From positions 1,288,501 through 1,352,500 of the forward strand of contig NZ_CP028922.1 in the NCBI RefSeq assembly GCF_003060825.1: a stretch of DNA of 64,000 bases, written 5' to 3'. Positions 34,732-43,867 of this stretch are shown piece by piece. This stretch comes from Paenibacillus sp. CAA11 (lineage in GTDB: Bacteria; Bacillota; Bacilli; Paenibacillales; Paenibacillaceae). The translations under genes were made by a program, and so were the position numbers. Numbering within the stretch: the stretch's first letter is position 1; every line of letters begins with the position of its first letter. The notes below the pieces were generated by a model, which was not told the DNA's origin, did no database searches, and worked only from the letters and a program-made list of their open reading frames with translations.

Positions 34732-36951
34732 ATGTTCGATCACAAGCGCTCCGAACAAGGAGTAGTATCGGTATTTCTGATTCTAGTATTTGCGTTCATT
34801 TTTGCCTTTGTAGCTGTGTTTATTGATTATACAAGAATGGCTGCCTTACAGGCGCAAAGTGAAGTTAATGCCCACCGGGCGGTAAGCTCGGTAGCCTCGG
34901 CTTATGATCCGGAACTCCTGGATCGATATGGGTTATTCGCATATGGTCAGACAGATGAAGCGTATATCATGTCCAAGGTATTGCAAGACGGGTTCCATTT
35001 CAGCAGCCGTGAAAACAGTTTTAATCTGCTGGGCATCAACCTGGAGTCTTCCGAGCTTGATATGCTGCAGCCTCTTGGAAGCTACCCAGTTTTCGAGCAG
35101 CAGCTCCGTGAACAGATGAAGTATAAAGCTCCTATTAATTTCACCCTGGAGATATTCAATCATTTGCGCCCGCTGTCCCAGGTCATGAAGGAGGCATCCA
35201 CCACGATGGACGTAATGGGGAAGCTGCAGAAGCTGTTTGATCAGCGAGAGCAGGTCTTGGATAAGGCGTTAGAGATTCAGAGAAGAGCTGCGGAGAAAGC
35301 AGGAAGGATGTCTGAGCTGGTGCCAGGCAGGAGGATCAGTTATATCTCAGACCAGACCATAGGCGGGACAATATCTACAGCCGAGCAGTCTGCCGCAGCA
35401 TATGAGGACTATCGTACCAAACACCAAGCAGATAAGGAATTGCCTCCACTTGAAAGGCAATATTCTATGGAAATCATCGCATATCAGAGGGATGTCTCAA
35501 AGCTGTACAGCCAGCTTCAGAGCGGGCTGCAAGCTGCTAATCAGGAACATCTATCTTTATCTGAGGCTGAAGAGTTCATAAATAAGGCCAAAGCTTATAA
35601 TGCCGAGATGGAGGTCGTCATACGGGAGTCAGAGCAGAGGCCTGCTCTAGCTAGTTATGACAGTGTGTCCTCATCAAAGACTGCTGCCTTGTCAGAACAT
35701 GTGCCTGGAAGTGAAGAGATTGAGAAGATTCGGCAGCAATCTAGAGGGCTGCTTCGCGATGAAGCATTCTTTGAACAAGCGCTTGCTGTCATTCAAGAAC
35801 AGCGCATGCACTTCAATCAAGTGAAGCCGGCTGTTCAAGCATTAAGTAATTATAGTGGACCCTTACTGTCCGGATCTGCCGAGCCCTTCGAGCTTAAGAG
35901 CAGAGTCATAGAGACCGCAGGACAATTAGCCGGTTATGCTCAGAAGTTCATCGATAAAGGTACCGGGAATGCCATAGATCAGACTGCTGCACGGGTCGAT
36001 GCGCATCGTACCCACGAGACTGAGCGGAAAGCACTGGAAGCTAAGGCGAAGGGGGGATTGAAGGAAGCGGGAAATATGCTGGGGCGTATTTCTTCGCTGA
36101 AGAGCAGGCTTCAAGCGCAGCAGCGATCTTTTGACCTGCTGAAACAGTATGGCGAAGAGAACGAGAGGTTTAACGAAGAAGCTGCAGCTCATGAAACGGC
36201 CGGCCGTAAACTGAATAGCACCGACATATATGATGAAGGTACAAATTCTATGAAGAATATGGATGATCTCTATGGGGGACTTGCTGATTTGCTCACAGGA
36301 ATGACGGATAGATGTTTTCGCTCAGAATATGTAGCTGAGTATTTCCAAGCATTTGATGTTACTAAGCTAAAGGAGCTTATAGGCGGAAATGATCAGGATT
36401 TCTCCGGAGCCCTTGATCAGTTTGGCAGCGATCAACAGGAAATGGAGTATATCTTATACGGATTCCATAATCCGGTTGGTAATGTAGCCGCTGCTTACAG
36501 TGAAATATTCGCGACGCGCCTTGCTATTCGAACGATGGAGGGCTTTATCGTAAATGCGAACAAAGGGCACCCGCTAATTATCCTGGCTGCCGCATTGCTG
36601 TATGGGATAGAACATGCGGTTCAAGACCTGGTGACCTTAACGCGGACCGGCAGCATTCCGGTTAGCAAATACATAAAGTTCGAATTATCTTATAAGGATC
36701 ATTTGCGGATATTCATGCTCTTACACGGGGGAGGAAATGATCAATTGACCCGCATGCTGGCACTGATTCGGCTGAACACATCCATTAATCCAACTGAGCG
36801 TGCTACATATGTATCCAGTAAGGTTACAACTAGTATCCGTTTATTTTTTTTACCGGGCGTAGCCAGAATGCTGAATGCTGCGGGAATAATCAACGGGCGT
36901 GTGAAGGGAAGTCGATATTATGCTGTCAAGCAAGCCGACTATTCCTATTAA
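34732..36951 (+). CDS. Large TadG-like membrane-anchored protein
   Basis: A 739-residue protein from ATG 34732 (AGGAG upstream). EQGVVSVFLILVFAFIFAFV is an N-terminal membrane anchor resembling TadE/TadG proteins; the following ~650 residues, probably outside the cell, are rich in Glu, Gln, Lys and Ala and contain several likely coiled coils (~180-300, 440-520). The C-terminal third is more globular. Far larger than pseudopilins; it occupies the place of a TadG-like tip or adhesin protein. Overlaps the next gene by 32 bp. Confidence 0.65.
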   Translation: MFDHKRSEQGVVSVFLILVFAFIFAFVAVFIDYTRMAALQAQSEVNAHRAVSSVASAYDPELLDRYGLFAYGQTDEAYIMSKVLQDGFHFSSRENSFNLLGINLESSELDMLQPLGSYPVFEQQLREQMKYKAPINFTLEIFNHLRPLSQVMKEASTTMDVMGKLQKLFDQREQVLDKALEIQRRAAEKAGRMSELVPGRRISYISDQTIGGTISTAEQSAAAYEDYRTKHQADKELPPLERQYSMEIIAYQRDVSKLYSQLQSGLQAANQEHLSLSEAEEFINKAKAYNAEMEVVIRESEQRPALASYDSVSSSKTAALSEHVPGSEEIEKIRQQSRGLLRDEAFFEQALAVIQEQRMHFNQVKPAVQALSNYSGPLLSGSAEPFELKSRVIETAGQLAGYAQKFIDKGTGNAIDQTAARVDAHRTHETERKALEAKAKGGLKEAGNMLGRISSLKSRLQAQQRSFDLLKQYGEENERFNEEAAAHETAGRKLNSTDIYDEGTNSMKNMDDLYGGLADLLTGMTDRCFRSEYVAEYFQAFDVTKLKELIGGNDQDFSGALDQFGSDQQEMEYILYGFHNPVGNVAAAYSEIFATRLAIRTMEGFIVNANKGHPLIILAAALLYGIEHAVQDLVTLTRTGSIPVSKYIKFELSYKDHLRIFMLLHGGGNDQLTRMLALIRLNTSINPTERATYVSSKVTTSIRLFFLPGVARMLNAAGIINGRVKGSRYYAVKQADYSY

Positions 36952-37894
36952 GGAGCTGAAAGGTACCAGAGGGAGCATCGTTCTCGAGGCCGCGTTAGTT
37001 CTGCCCTTCTTCATAATGTTTTTGTTCTTTTTTATCTATTTTGTTCAGATGACGATCATCTCTACGAGGATGAATATGGCGGTTACCAATGCAGTCAGGC
37101 AGGTGTCTGCTCATATTTACCCGGTGGCTTTGGCAGTTCATTCTGATGACGGTGATCCATTGGAGCGCAAAGGTAGGGAATTGGGTCTGCCTCGTCTATC
37201 GCCAGAGGATTTAGCTAAGGAATATGGATCCAAGCTTCCTGAACCACTCTCAGGATGGCTGCAGTCTGCGGCAGCTGCTGGACAAGAACCACTAGAGAAC
37301 CTGAAGAGTCAGGCTGCGGAAGCTGTCCTGGACCCTGCACTTAAGCCGATCTTGAAGTCCTTTGTTATAGAGGCCGGATTGGAACTGGATCGCCTGCATG
37401 TCACGGGCGTTACAGTACCTGATTTGAAATCTGGAAAGACACCGTACTTTGCCATTGAGGTTAGTTATGTTCTGCCTATAAGAGTACCCTTTGTCTATCG
37501 GCCAGTTGTCCTTCAGACCAAGGCGGAGGAACGCTTATGGATCGGGGACACGGATGAGCTGGCGGGTGCAGGCAAGGGGGGAGATGGCGAGGGGGGCACA
37601 GGCCAAGCGGCCGTTGTTCTTGAGAAGCCTAACCCGGCACTGGCCGGGCATAAAGCCAAGATTAGGGCAAGGCTAGCTCCAGGAGTATCTGCAACCCTGT
37701 CCGTGTACTACAAGAGTGGGCAGAGCGTAGCCAAATATTTGGGACAAGCGACGGCAGATAGCAATGGAATTCTGGAATGGAACTGGCTTGTAGGAGGGAA
37801 TACCACTCCCGGAACTTGGCAGTTTGTCATAGAAGCAGCGGAGGGTGCGCGTACTGTGGATATTTTTACGGTTGGAAGCCCGGAGCGGAAATAG
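36920..37894 (+). CDS. TadE/F-like pseudopilin with C-terminal extension
   Basis: A 324-residue protein: TRG-SIVLEAALVLPFFIMF is a type IVb prepilin-like site (Glu +5) plus membrane helix. About residues 50-205 form the pseudopilin body; a Gly-rich linker (AGAGKGGDGEGGTGQ) leads to a ~95-residue beta-rich domain (HKAKIRARLAPGVSATLSVY) that could act in surface binding. Overlaps the gene before it. Confidence 0.75.
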   Translation: MLSSKPTIPIKELKGTRGSIVLEAALVLPFFIMFLFFFIYFVQMTIISTRMNMAVTNAVRQVSAHIYPVALAVHSDDGDPLERKGRELGLPRLSPEDLAKEYGSKLPEPLSGWLQSAAAAGQEPLENLKSQAAEAVLDPALKPILKSFVIEAGLELDRLHVTGVTVPDLKSGKTPYFAIEVSYVLPIRVPFVYRPVVLQTKAEERLWIGDTDELAGAGKGGDGEGGTGQAAVVLEKPNPALAGHKAKIRARLAPGVSATLSVYYKSGQSVAKYLGQATADSNGILEWNWLVGGNTTPGTWQFVIEAAEGARTVDIFTVGSPERK

Positions 37895-37903
37895 GAGGTA
37901 TTT

Positions 37904-38410
37904 ATGCAGTTGCCGTATATAGGGTGTGCATTGTTTGTTGTTTTAGCTTTCATTACAGATATCAGAACGATGAAGATTCCTAATAAGGTCACGATATCAT
38001 TTTTCTTATCTGGTTTGCTGTATCAACTGATTGCCGGGGGCTGGTCTGGGGTTGTATACGGTTTGAAGGGATCCCTATTAGGATTTGGAATTCTGTTTCT
38101 GCTGTATTGCTTCCGTACGGTTGGGGGAGGTGATGTGAAGCTGTTCGGCGGAATTGGGGTCTGGACGGGCATGAGCTTCACATTATCATCCCTTGTTTAC
38201 TCCATTGTTATAGCAGGAATCATTGGCTTCTTTATTCTGCTTATTCGGCGAGAAGTATTCCGCCGGATTAGCCTTGCCCTCCGGAGCATCCTCGGCGCGG
38301 TGATCATTCGTAGTCTGCTCCCGATCCGGCATGTAGAAGGGGAGATGCTCCATTTTCCCTTCATGCTGGCCGTACTGCCAGGCTGTATCTTAGCTTATCT
38401 GTATATATAG
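37904..38410 (+). CDS. tadV: Prepilin peptidase (A24, TadV/CpaA)
   Basis: A 168-residue membrane aspartic protease with about five to six helices. The two catalytic Asp residues are in TDIRTMKIPN and GGGDVKLFG. Size fits the small TadV/CpaA form without the methylase domain. It should cleave the Flp and TadE-like precursors encoded just upstream. GGAGG lies 7 bases before ATG 37904. Confidence 0.92.
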   Translation: MQLPYIGCALFVVLAFITDIRTMKIPNKVTISFFLSGLLYQLIAGGWSGVVYGLKGSLLGFGILFLLYCFRTVGGGDVKLFGGIGVWTGMSFTLSSLVYSIVIAGIIGFFILLIRREVFRRISLALRSILGAVIIRSLLPIRHVEGEMLHFPFMLAVLPGCILAYLYI

Positions 38411-38423
38411 GGGTGGATAGACG

Positions 38424-40253
38424 TTGGAATTGTTGAGCGGATGGAAAACCGAATTTGTCAATGATGGGCATACTTTTATGGTCCTTACTAAAGAGAGTGG
38501 TCTTCACTCTGCGGATCTAAGCCATATTCAGTGCAATATGCTTGCTTCTGCGCATGTCCCTGGGCTGCTGGAGCTGCATGTGAAGGAAATGGACTATAAG
38601 GCAAGTCTTCATTATGGCATTTCAGGACTTAGGATGCTGGCTCAAGGCATGAAGGGTGAGAAAATTGCAATGACAGACTATTATGGACTGCTGCTGCAAG
38701 CTGTTTCCATTCTGGATAATTGCAAACTCTACATGTTGAAGATGTCTAATTTTATATTGGATGAGAAGTATATATTTTATAGGGATTCTCTTATTGGAGG
38801 AAGAATCTATTTTACCTACCTTCCGCTTCAAGACGGGGGGCTGAATGTTGCCTCAAATGAGGCAGAGCGTTTTCTCGCCTTTGCTATGAGGCTGGTGACA
38901 TGTGTAAGTAGTTTAGAGGGAATAGGGATTCAACGACTAGTGGATTTTTGCGGCAGTGGCCAATTTTCCTATGGAGCCCTTCGGACGCTATTGCTTGAAT
39001 TACTAGAAGGACGGACTGGGCTGGCCGAGGTGCGGGATAGTCCTCAAGACCTTCAGTCCTCCTTATCAAATCCCTCGAGAGAAAGAGATCAACGGAAAAT
39101 CATAGGAGAGCGAGGCAGGGAAGCGGGGGGCGACAGAAGTAATGGGAACAGTGGGCCAGCGTATATGAAGATACAGGGGAATTCGCCAGCCGCAGGAGGA
39201 CGACTGAAGAAGCCGTTCCAAGAAGACCAGCGCTTTGCGGCAGCGGGAAGGATCTCGTCTTCTACTTCAATACAGGAGCAGGAGGCATTGCCCGATTCCG
39301 AACATTTTCCGTCCAAAATAAGAACTTATCTATGTTTGGGGGCTGCGCTTGCGGCGTCTCTTGTCTGGAAGTTTCTTTATCTGGATAGACCGGGCACTGT
39401 CCAATTATGGATTAGCACAGCATTAACCGTAGTCATTATAGCCGGTGCCTTTGGGATGGTCACGGGAAGATTGCGTATCCCATTCTTTAAGCAGGAGACG
39501 GACAGTGAAGAGCTTGAAGCGGAGGATAGTAGTAGCAGGGGGAATTTCTCATCTGCCAAAGTAAATTGGAACGAGATTTTCTCTGGAGAATCATTGGAAA
39601 GTCATCAGCATAATGTTGTGAGCAGGCAGTCGGTAGAGGATGAACCGCTAATTCCACCAAGGCAGCCGATTATTCGCAAGAATGCAGAGTATGAGGCAGA
39701 AGCAAAATGGCGGTGGAATGATGCCTTTCTTAGTTCAGAGAAGAGCTCAAGCTTATTGGGAGCCGCTGCAGGCTCGGAGAGGTATGAGCCCAACGTAGAG
39801 CAGGTGATGGATGATCGGTCTCTTTCGGAGTCCTATTATGCTGAACTGGGCGGGCGAACTCAGCTGTTATCCTCCCGGCGAGAAGCAACTGTTCTCCTAG
39901 GTAAAGACAGTCTTATAGAAGAACGGGGCAGCGTAAACGGTTCGCTAAGCCGTCCAAGCCGTTACTTGGAACGCCGGGAAGGAGAGCACGGGATACCGGA
40001 GCGGATTGAGCTCAAGCCAGGAAGCTTCATCATTGGCCGGTCAGGGGAAGTAGCCCAGTACGTCGAGACAACGGTCGGCGTCTCCAGGGCCCATGTAGAG
40101 ATTATGCTGCAGGAAGACAGCTGCGGATTGAAAGATCTGGGTTCCAAGAACGGAACCCTATTAAGAGGAGAGCCGATGGTCCCTTATAAAGACTATCAGC
40201 TGAAGCCTGGTGATGAATTTACAATTGCAGCAGCTATTTATAAATTATGCTAG
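38424..40253 (+). CDS. FHA-domain protein of the pilus operon (DUF6382-like)
   Basis: A 609-residue protein. Residues ~1-200 match the DUF6382-type N-terminal region often linked to FHA domains; a polar linker follows; two hydrophobic segments lie at ~295-345; a second acidic linker leads to a C-terminal FHA domain (~527-609: GSFIIGRSGEVAQYVE, VSRAHVEI, LGSKNGT). FHA domains bind phosphothreonine, suggesting Ser/Thr-kinase control of pilus assembly, although no kinase gene is here. TTG start with GGGGTGG upstream. Confidence 0.8.
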   Translation: MELLSGWKTEFVNDGHTFMVLTKESGLHSADLSHIQCNMLASAHVPGLLELHVKEMDYKASLHYGISGLRMLAQGMKGEKIAMTDYYGLLLQAVSILDNCKLYMLKMSNFILDEKYIFYRDSLIGGRIYFTYLPLQDGGLNVASNEAERFLAFAMRLVTCVSSLEGIGIQRLVDFCGSGQFSYGALRTLLLELLEGRTGLAEVRDSPQDLQSSLSNPSRERDQRKIIGERGREAGGDRSNGNSGPAYMKIQGNSPAAGGRLKKPFQEDQRFAAAGRISSSTSIQEQEALPDSEHFPSKIRTYLCLGAALAASLVWKFLYLDRPGTVQLWISTALTVVIIAGAFGMVTGRLRIPFFKQETDSEELEAEDSSSRGNFSSAKVNWNEIFSGESLESHQHNVVSRQSVEDEPLIPPRQPIIRKNAEYEAEAKWRWNDAFLSSEKSSSLLGAAAGSERYEPNVEQVMDDRSLSESYYAELGGRTQLLSSRREATVLLGKDSLIEERGSVNGSLSRPSRYLERREGEHGIPERIELKPGSFIIGRSGEVAQYVETTVGVSRAHVEIMLQEDSCGLKDLGSKNGTLLRGEPMVPYKDYQLKPGDEFTIAAAIYKLC

Positions 40254-40299
40254 GCGTATGCAGGATCATAAAGGTTAGGAGTAATTTTGTTCGACATAT

Positions 40300-40323
40300 A
40301 ACCATGCACAAATTATCCTTGTG
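40300..40323. terminator. Hairpin between converging tad operon and epimerase
   Basis: GTGCACAAGG-type stem (TGCACAA/TTGTGCA) without a T run; may end the pilus operon weakly. Confidence 0.35.
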
Positions 40324-40331
40324 CACTTGGC

Positions 40332-41267
40332 TCAATCGAGGGCTGACCCTAAAGCTCCGCTGTATCGTAGATCCTTCAGAGCACTTTTCAAATCTGCAAA
40401 TTGAAACTGGAATCCGCTTTGAAGAGCTTGCTGTGGAAGGACACGCTGCCCATCAAGCAGAAGGGTGGCACGCTCACCCAGCACGATGCGCATCAGCCTC
40501 TCAGGCAGTGGGAACCAGTGGGGTCTGCGGTATACGCTGCCTATCGTTCGGCCGAACTCATCATTGGTTACAGGCTTTGGAGCGGTCGCATTTACCGGTC
40601 CATTCAGCGTGGAATGCTTTATACAATGATCAATAAGCCGCACTAGATCATGAAGATGAATCCAGGACATCCACTGGCTGCCGCTTCCTATCCGGCCTCC
40701 AAATCCGAGCATATAGGGAAGCTTGATCAGAGGGAAGGCTCCTCCTGAATGGCCCAGTACAAGCCCTGTTCTCAGCTTTACTGTGCGTATTCCAAGCGAT
40801 GTGAAAGCATCCGCCTCTGACTCCCAGTGCACACAGACCTCCGATAAGAAGTCTGAGGGGCAGATCGTAGAGCTTTCGTCAAAGGTATCCTCTGTGGAAA
40901 TTCCATAGATACCTACGGCAGAGCTCTGAATCAGCACTTTCGGCTTAGTGGTGAGCTTTGCTAAGAGGCTGGAGGCTTGTTTAACCGTCTGGACTCTCGA
41001 ATTTAGGATGCTGTTCTTGGCCGAAGAGGTCCACCGCTGATTGAGAGACGCTCCGGCCAGGTTTACAAAGCCATCCAGCCCTTCAAGGACAGTGGAATTG
41101 GCCAGGGCCTCCTCCCAGGTTATGTGCTTCACCTTTTCGCTGCTTATCTGCTTAGTTATCTTGGTTATCCTTCGTGACAGGACAATAATTTCGTGTCCTT
41201 CCCGGCTCCAATATTTCGTTAAGGCTTGACCGATGAAGCCGGAGCCCCCGCCTATGGCAATGCGCAT
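40332..41267 (-). CDS. TIGR01777-type NAD-dependent epimerase/dehydratase-like protein
   Basis: A 311-residue extended short-chain dehydrogenase fold. MRIAIGGGSGFIGQAL is the nucleotide-binding start; SSAVGIYG is the active-site region with the Tyr; the C-terminal DUF1731-like tail ends in LKDLRYSGALG. Relatives such as YfcH/YfhF are of unknown function. ATG 41267 is chosen because AAGGAGG lies 8 bases upstream. Confidence 0.87.
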   Translation of the reverse strand: MRIAIGGGSGFIGQALTKYWSREGHEIIVLSRRITKITKQISSEKVKHITWEEALANSTVLEGLDGFVNLAGASLNQRWTSSAKNSILNSRVQTVKQASSLLAKLTTKPKVLIQSSAVGIYGISTEDTFDESSTICPSDFLSEVCVHWESEADAFTSLGIRTVKLRTGLVLGHSGGAFPLIKLPYMLGFGGRIGSGSQWMSWIHLHDLVRLIDHCIKHSTLNGPVNATAPKPVTNDEFGRTIGSVYRRPHWFPLPERLMRIVLGERATLLLDGQRVLPQQALQSGFQFQFADLKSALKDLRYSGALGSALD

Positions 41268-41348
41268 TATACAAGCCTCCTTAGAATGTTTCAAATGCTC
41301 GTATTATTGACCTTGAATTATACCTTATTTCTAGATTTATTTCAGAAT

Positions 41349-41374
41349 TCAAGATAAAATAAAGCTTATCTTGA
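41349..41374. promoter_or_regulatory. Inverted repeat upstream of nfo
   Basis: Perfect 9-bp arms TCAAGATAA/TTATCTTGA with an eight-base spacer, 73 bases before nfo. Could be an operator or an mRNA hairpin; no known consensus matched. Confidence 0.35.
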
Positions 41375-41446
41375 TTGGAGAGACGCTTTGAATGGCTAAA
41401 TAAAGCCGGAAGCGGTTTTTCCAACAGCTGAAAGGGGTACTTTGAA

Positions 41447-42556
41447 ATGCTAAGAATTGGCTCCCACGTTTCTTTCTCCGATAAAGGGTTGATCAGCGCG
41501 ACGAAAGAGGCGGCTTCCTACGGATCAAGCTCGTTCATGATATATACCGGTGCACCTCAGAATACGCGCCGCAAGCCTATAGAATCGATGAATATTGAAG
41601 AAGGCAAAGAGCTCATGAAGGCTGCCGGCATGGATGATATTGTTGTACATGCTCCCTACATCATTAATCTAGGCTCTTATAAGTCGAACACCTATGAGCT
41701 TGCTGTTGATTTCCTACAGGAGGAAATTCGCCGCACCCATGCGATTGGGGTCAGCAACATTGTGCTTCATCCGGGAGCATACACAGATAAGGACGCAGAC
41801 TATGGGATACAGCGAATTGCGGACGGGTTAAATGAAGTGCTGAACGGAACAAATGAGACAGATGTTCATATTGCACTGGAGACGATGGCTGGAAAAGGAA
41901 CGGAGATGGGTCGTTCTTTTGAAGAGATCGCTCGAATTATTGACAAGGTTACTCACAACGAAAGGCTCACTATCTGTATGGATACCTGTCATATCCATGA
42001 TGCGGGCTATGACATCGTTAACGACTTGGATGGAGTGCTGGAGCAGTTCGATAAGACGGTTGGACTAAACCGAATTGCTGTGGTTCATATCAATGACAGT
42101 AAGAACCCGGTCGGAGCGCGCAAGGACCGCCATACTCCGATTGGGACAGGCTGGATCGGCTTTGAGACCATTAACCGGGTCGTTCATCATGAAGCCCTGC
42201 AAGGTCGTCCTTTTATTCTTGAGACACCTTGGATCGGCAAGGATGCGAAAACACAGCGCCCCATGTATGAAGCTGAAATTGCACTGCTGCGGGGGGATAC
42301 GGCTGAACGCTTTGGTGAAGGCTTCTTGACAGAGGTTGAGATGCTCGGATCATTCTTCACTAAGCAAGGAATCGTTCCGCGCAGCTTTGTGCTTGATACA
42401 TGGACCCTGTTGAAAAATGATGCCAAGGCGAAGAAGGCGGATCCGCGCGAACCGCTGGAGCGGCTGTATGACCTTGTTGCTGAAGCCAGCATCTTTCCTG
42501 AATTGTCGGAAGAAGCTATTAATCAGCGTTTGATTGCGTGTCTGGCACAGGGGTAA
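41447..42556 (+). CDS. nfo: Endonuclease IV (AP endonuclease) with C-terminal extension
   Basis: Cuts DNA 5' to abasic sites in base-excision repair. The TIM-barrel core (~1-290) has the zinc ligands in [46 protein letters not shown] and ILETPW. The protein is 369 residues, roughly 70-75 longer than Bacillus Nfo (~297); the extra tail ([18 protein letters not shown] and onward) is helical and unrecognised. AAAGGGG precedes ATG 41447. Confidence 0.93.
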   Translation: MLRIGSHVSFSDKGLISATKEAASYGSSSFMIYTGAPQNTRRKPIESMNIEEGKELMKAAGMDDIVVHAPYIINLGSYKSNTYELAVDFLQEEIRRTHAIGVSNIVLHPGAYTDKDADYGIQRIADGLNEVLNGTNETDVHIALETMAGKGTEMGRSFEEIARIIDKVTHNERLTICMDTCHIHDAGYDIVNDLDGVLEQFDKTVGLNRIAVVHINDSKNPVGARKDRHTPIGTGWIGFETINRVVHHEALQGRPFILETPWIGKDAKTQRPMYEAEIALLRGDTAERFGEGFLTEVEMLGSFFTKQGIVPRSFVLDTWTLLKNDAKAKKADPREPLERLYDLVAEASIFPELSEEAINQRLIACLAQG

Positions 42557-42620
42557 GCGGGCAAGGGAGTCTTAGCCGTTTATGAGAAGATCACCAATTT
42601 GAGGAGGCAGGAGAACAAGG

Positions 42621-43523
42621 ATGGATACACACTTGAAGAACTACAATACTGGCGGATTACAAAGCGTTAAGAATAGCAACCGGGCACGTATGCTGATTTC
42701 CTGCCCCGATGGGCCTGGGATCGTAGCGGCAGTATCCCGCTTTTTGTATGATCACGGGGCGAATATTGTCCAGTCGGACCAATATACGATGGACCCGGAG
42801 GGTGGCATGTTCTTCATGCGAGTGGAATTTGACCTTGCGGAGCTGGACAAGCGCCTGCCTCTACTTGAACAAGACTTCAGTAAGGTGGCTGAGGGCTTTC
42901 AAATGGAATGGGCCATTTATCCGCTTAGCCGCAAGAAGAAGCTTGCCATCTTTGTCTCCAAAGAGGATCATTGCCTGGTAGAGCTGCTATGGCAGTGGCA
43001 GGCCGGGGATCTGGATGCAGATATCGCTATGGTGATCAGCAACCATCCTGACATGAAGGAATATGTGCAATCGTTCGGGATTCCGTATCATCATGTACCT
43101 GTTACGCCGGACACCAAGCCTGAAGCTGAACGGCGACAGCTTGAGCTGGTCAACGGGCAAGTAGACTTGATTGTTCTGGCCAGATACATGCAGATTGTAT
43201 CCCCGGGATTGATCCAGCCCTATCGGAACCGGATTATTAATATCCATCACTCCTTCCTCCCTGCCTTTGTGGGGGGCAAACCCTATGCGCAGGCCTATGA
43301 CCGCGGGGTAAAGATTATTGGAGCAACGGCTCATTATGTTACCGAAGAGCTTGATGGCGGGCCGATCATTGAGCAGGACGTTCAGCGAGTTAGCCACCGC
43401 GATGATGTTGCCGAACTGAAGCGAATTGGCCGTACCATCGAACGGGTTGTGCTAGCCAGAGCGGTCAAATGGCACATTGAGGACCGGATTTTGGTGCATC
43501 AGAATAAAACCGTTGTATTTTAA
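42621..43523 (+). CDS. purU: Formyltetrahydrofolate deformylase
   Basis: Hydrolyses 10-formyl-THF to formate and THF, balancing one-carbon units. A 300-residue protein with an N-terminal ACT domain (~22-100, LISCPDGPGIVAAVS) and a formyltransferase domain carrying NIHHSFLPAF, the catalytic His and the Asp in EELDGGPIIEQD. GGAGGCAGGAG precedes the ATG. Its product formate can be re-used by Fhs. Confidence 0.95.
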   Translation: MDTHLKNYNTGGLQSVKNSNRARMLISCPDGPGIVAAVSRFLYDHGANIVQSDQYTMDPEGGMFFMRVEFDLAELDKRLPLLEQDFSKVAEGFQMEWAIYPLSRKKKLAIFVSKEDHCLVELLWQWQAGDLDADIAMVISNHPDMKEYVQSFGIPYHHVPVTPDTKPEAERRQLELVNGQVDLIVLARYMQIVSPGLIQPYRNRIINIHHSFLPAFVGGKPYAQAYDRGVKIIGATAHYVTEELDGGPIIEQDVQRVSHRDDVAELKRIGRTIERVVLARAVKWHIEDRILVHQNKTVVF

Positions 43524-43570
43524 AGTGGAGGTACCTTTAGCTTCTTGAAGTAGGGTAACTCTATCTATAT

Positions 43571-43610
43571 AGCGTTTCTACAGCACATCGATGCTTAGAG
43601 GCGCTTTTTT
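43571..43610 (+). terminator. Terminator after purU
   Basis: GCGTTTCTA pairs with TAGAGGCGC (two wobbles) around an inner AGCA/TGCT hairpin, followed by six T residues. Confidence 0.75.
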
Positions 43611-43867
43611 CTATCCAAAAAATGTAGACTAAAAGTTTGCTGCCCGTATAAAAGGCTAACCAGAAAGGGTAATGTATGGGAGATGGGACCTCAGGGCAAT
43701 AGTTCTGTATAAAGAACATTCTCCAAACGGTATAGATATCAGCTCGCAAAGTATGTTACAATAACTGCGCATATAAAAAGTCAGTTTGACTTTTTCAAAG
43801 TGATGTAATTGAATTGAGCAACCCCAAACCAACATATTCCTAGTAGGAATGAGGAGGAAACAGCGTA
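43611..43867. other. Upstream region of tkt
   Basis: About 250 bp with no gene. A TTACAAT at 43754-43760 may be a -10 element but no good -35 was found. The tkt ribosome site GAGGAGG lies at the end. Confidence 0.35.

Noticed and set aside
43561-43570. Possible solo MITE end (CTATCTATATAG)
   Set aside because: Only about ten bases match and there is no inverted partner or core.
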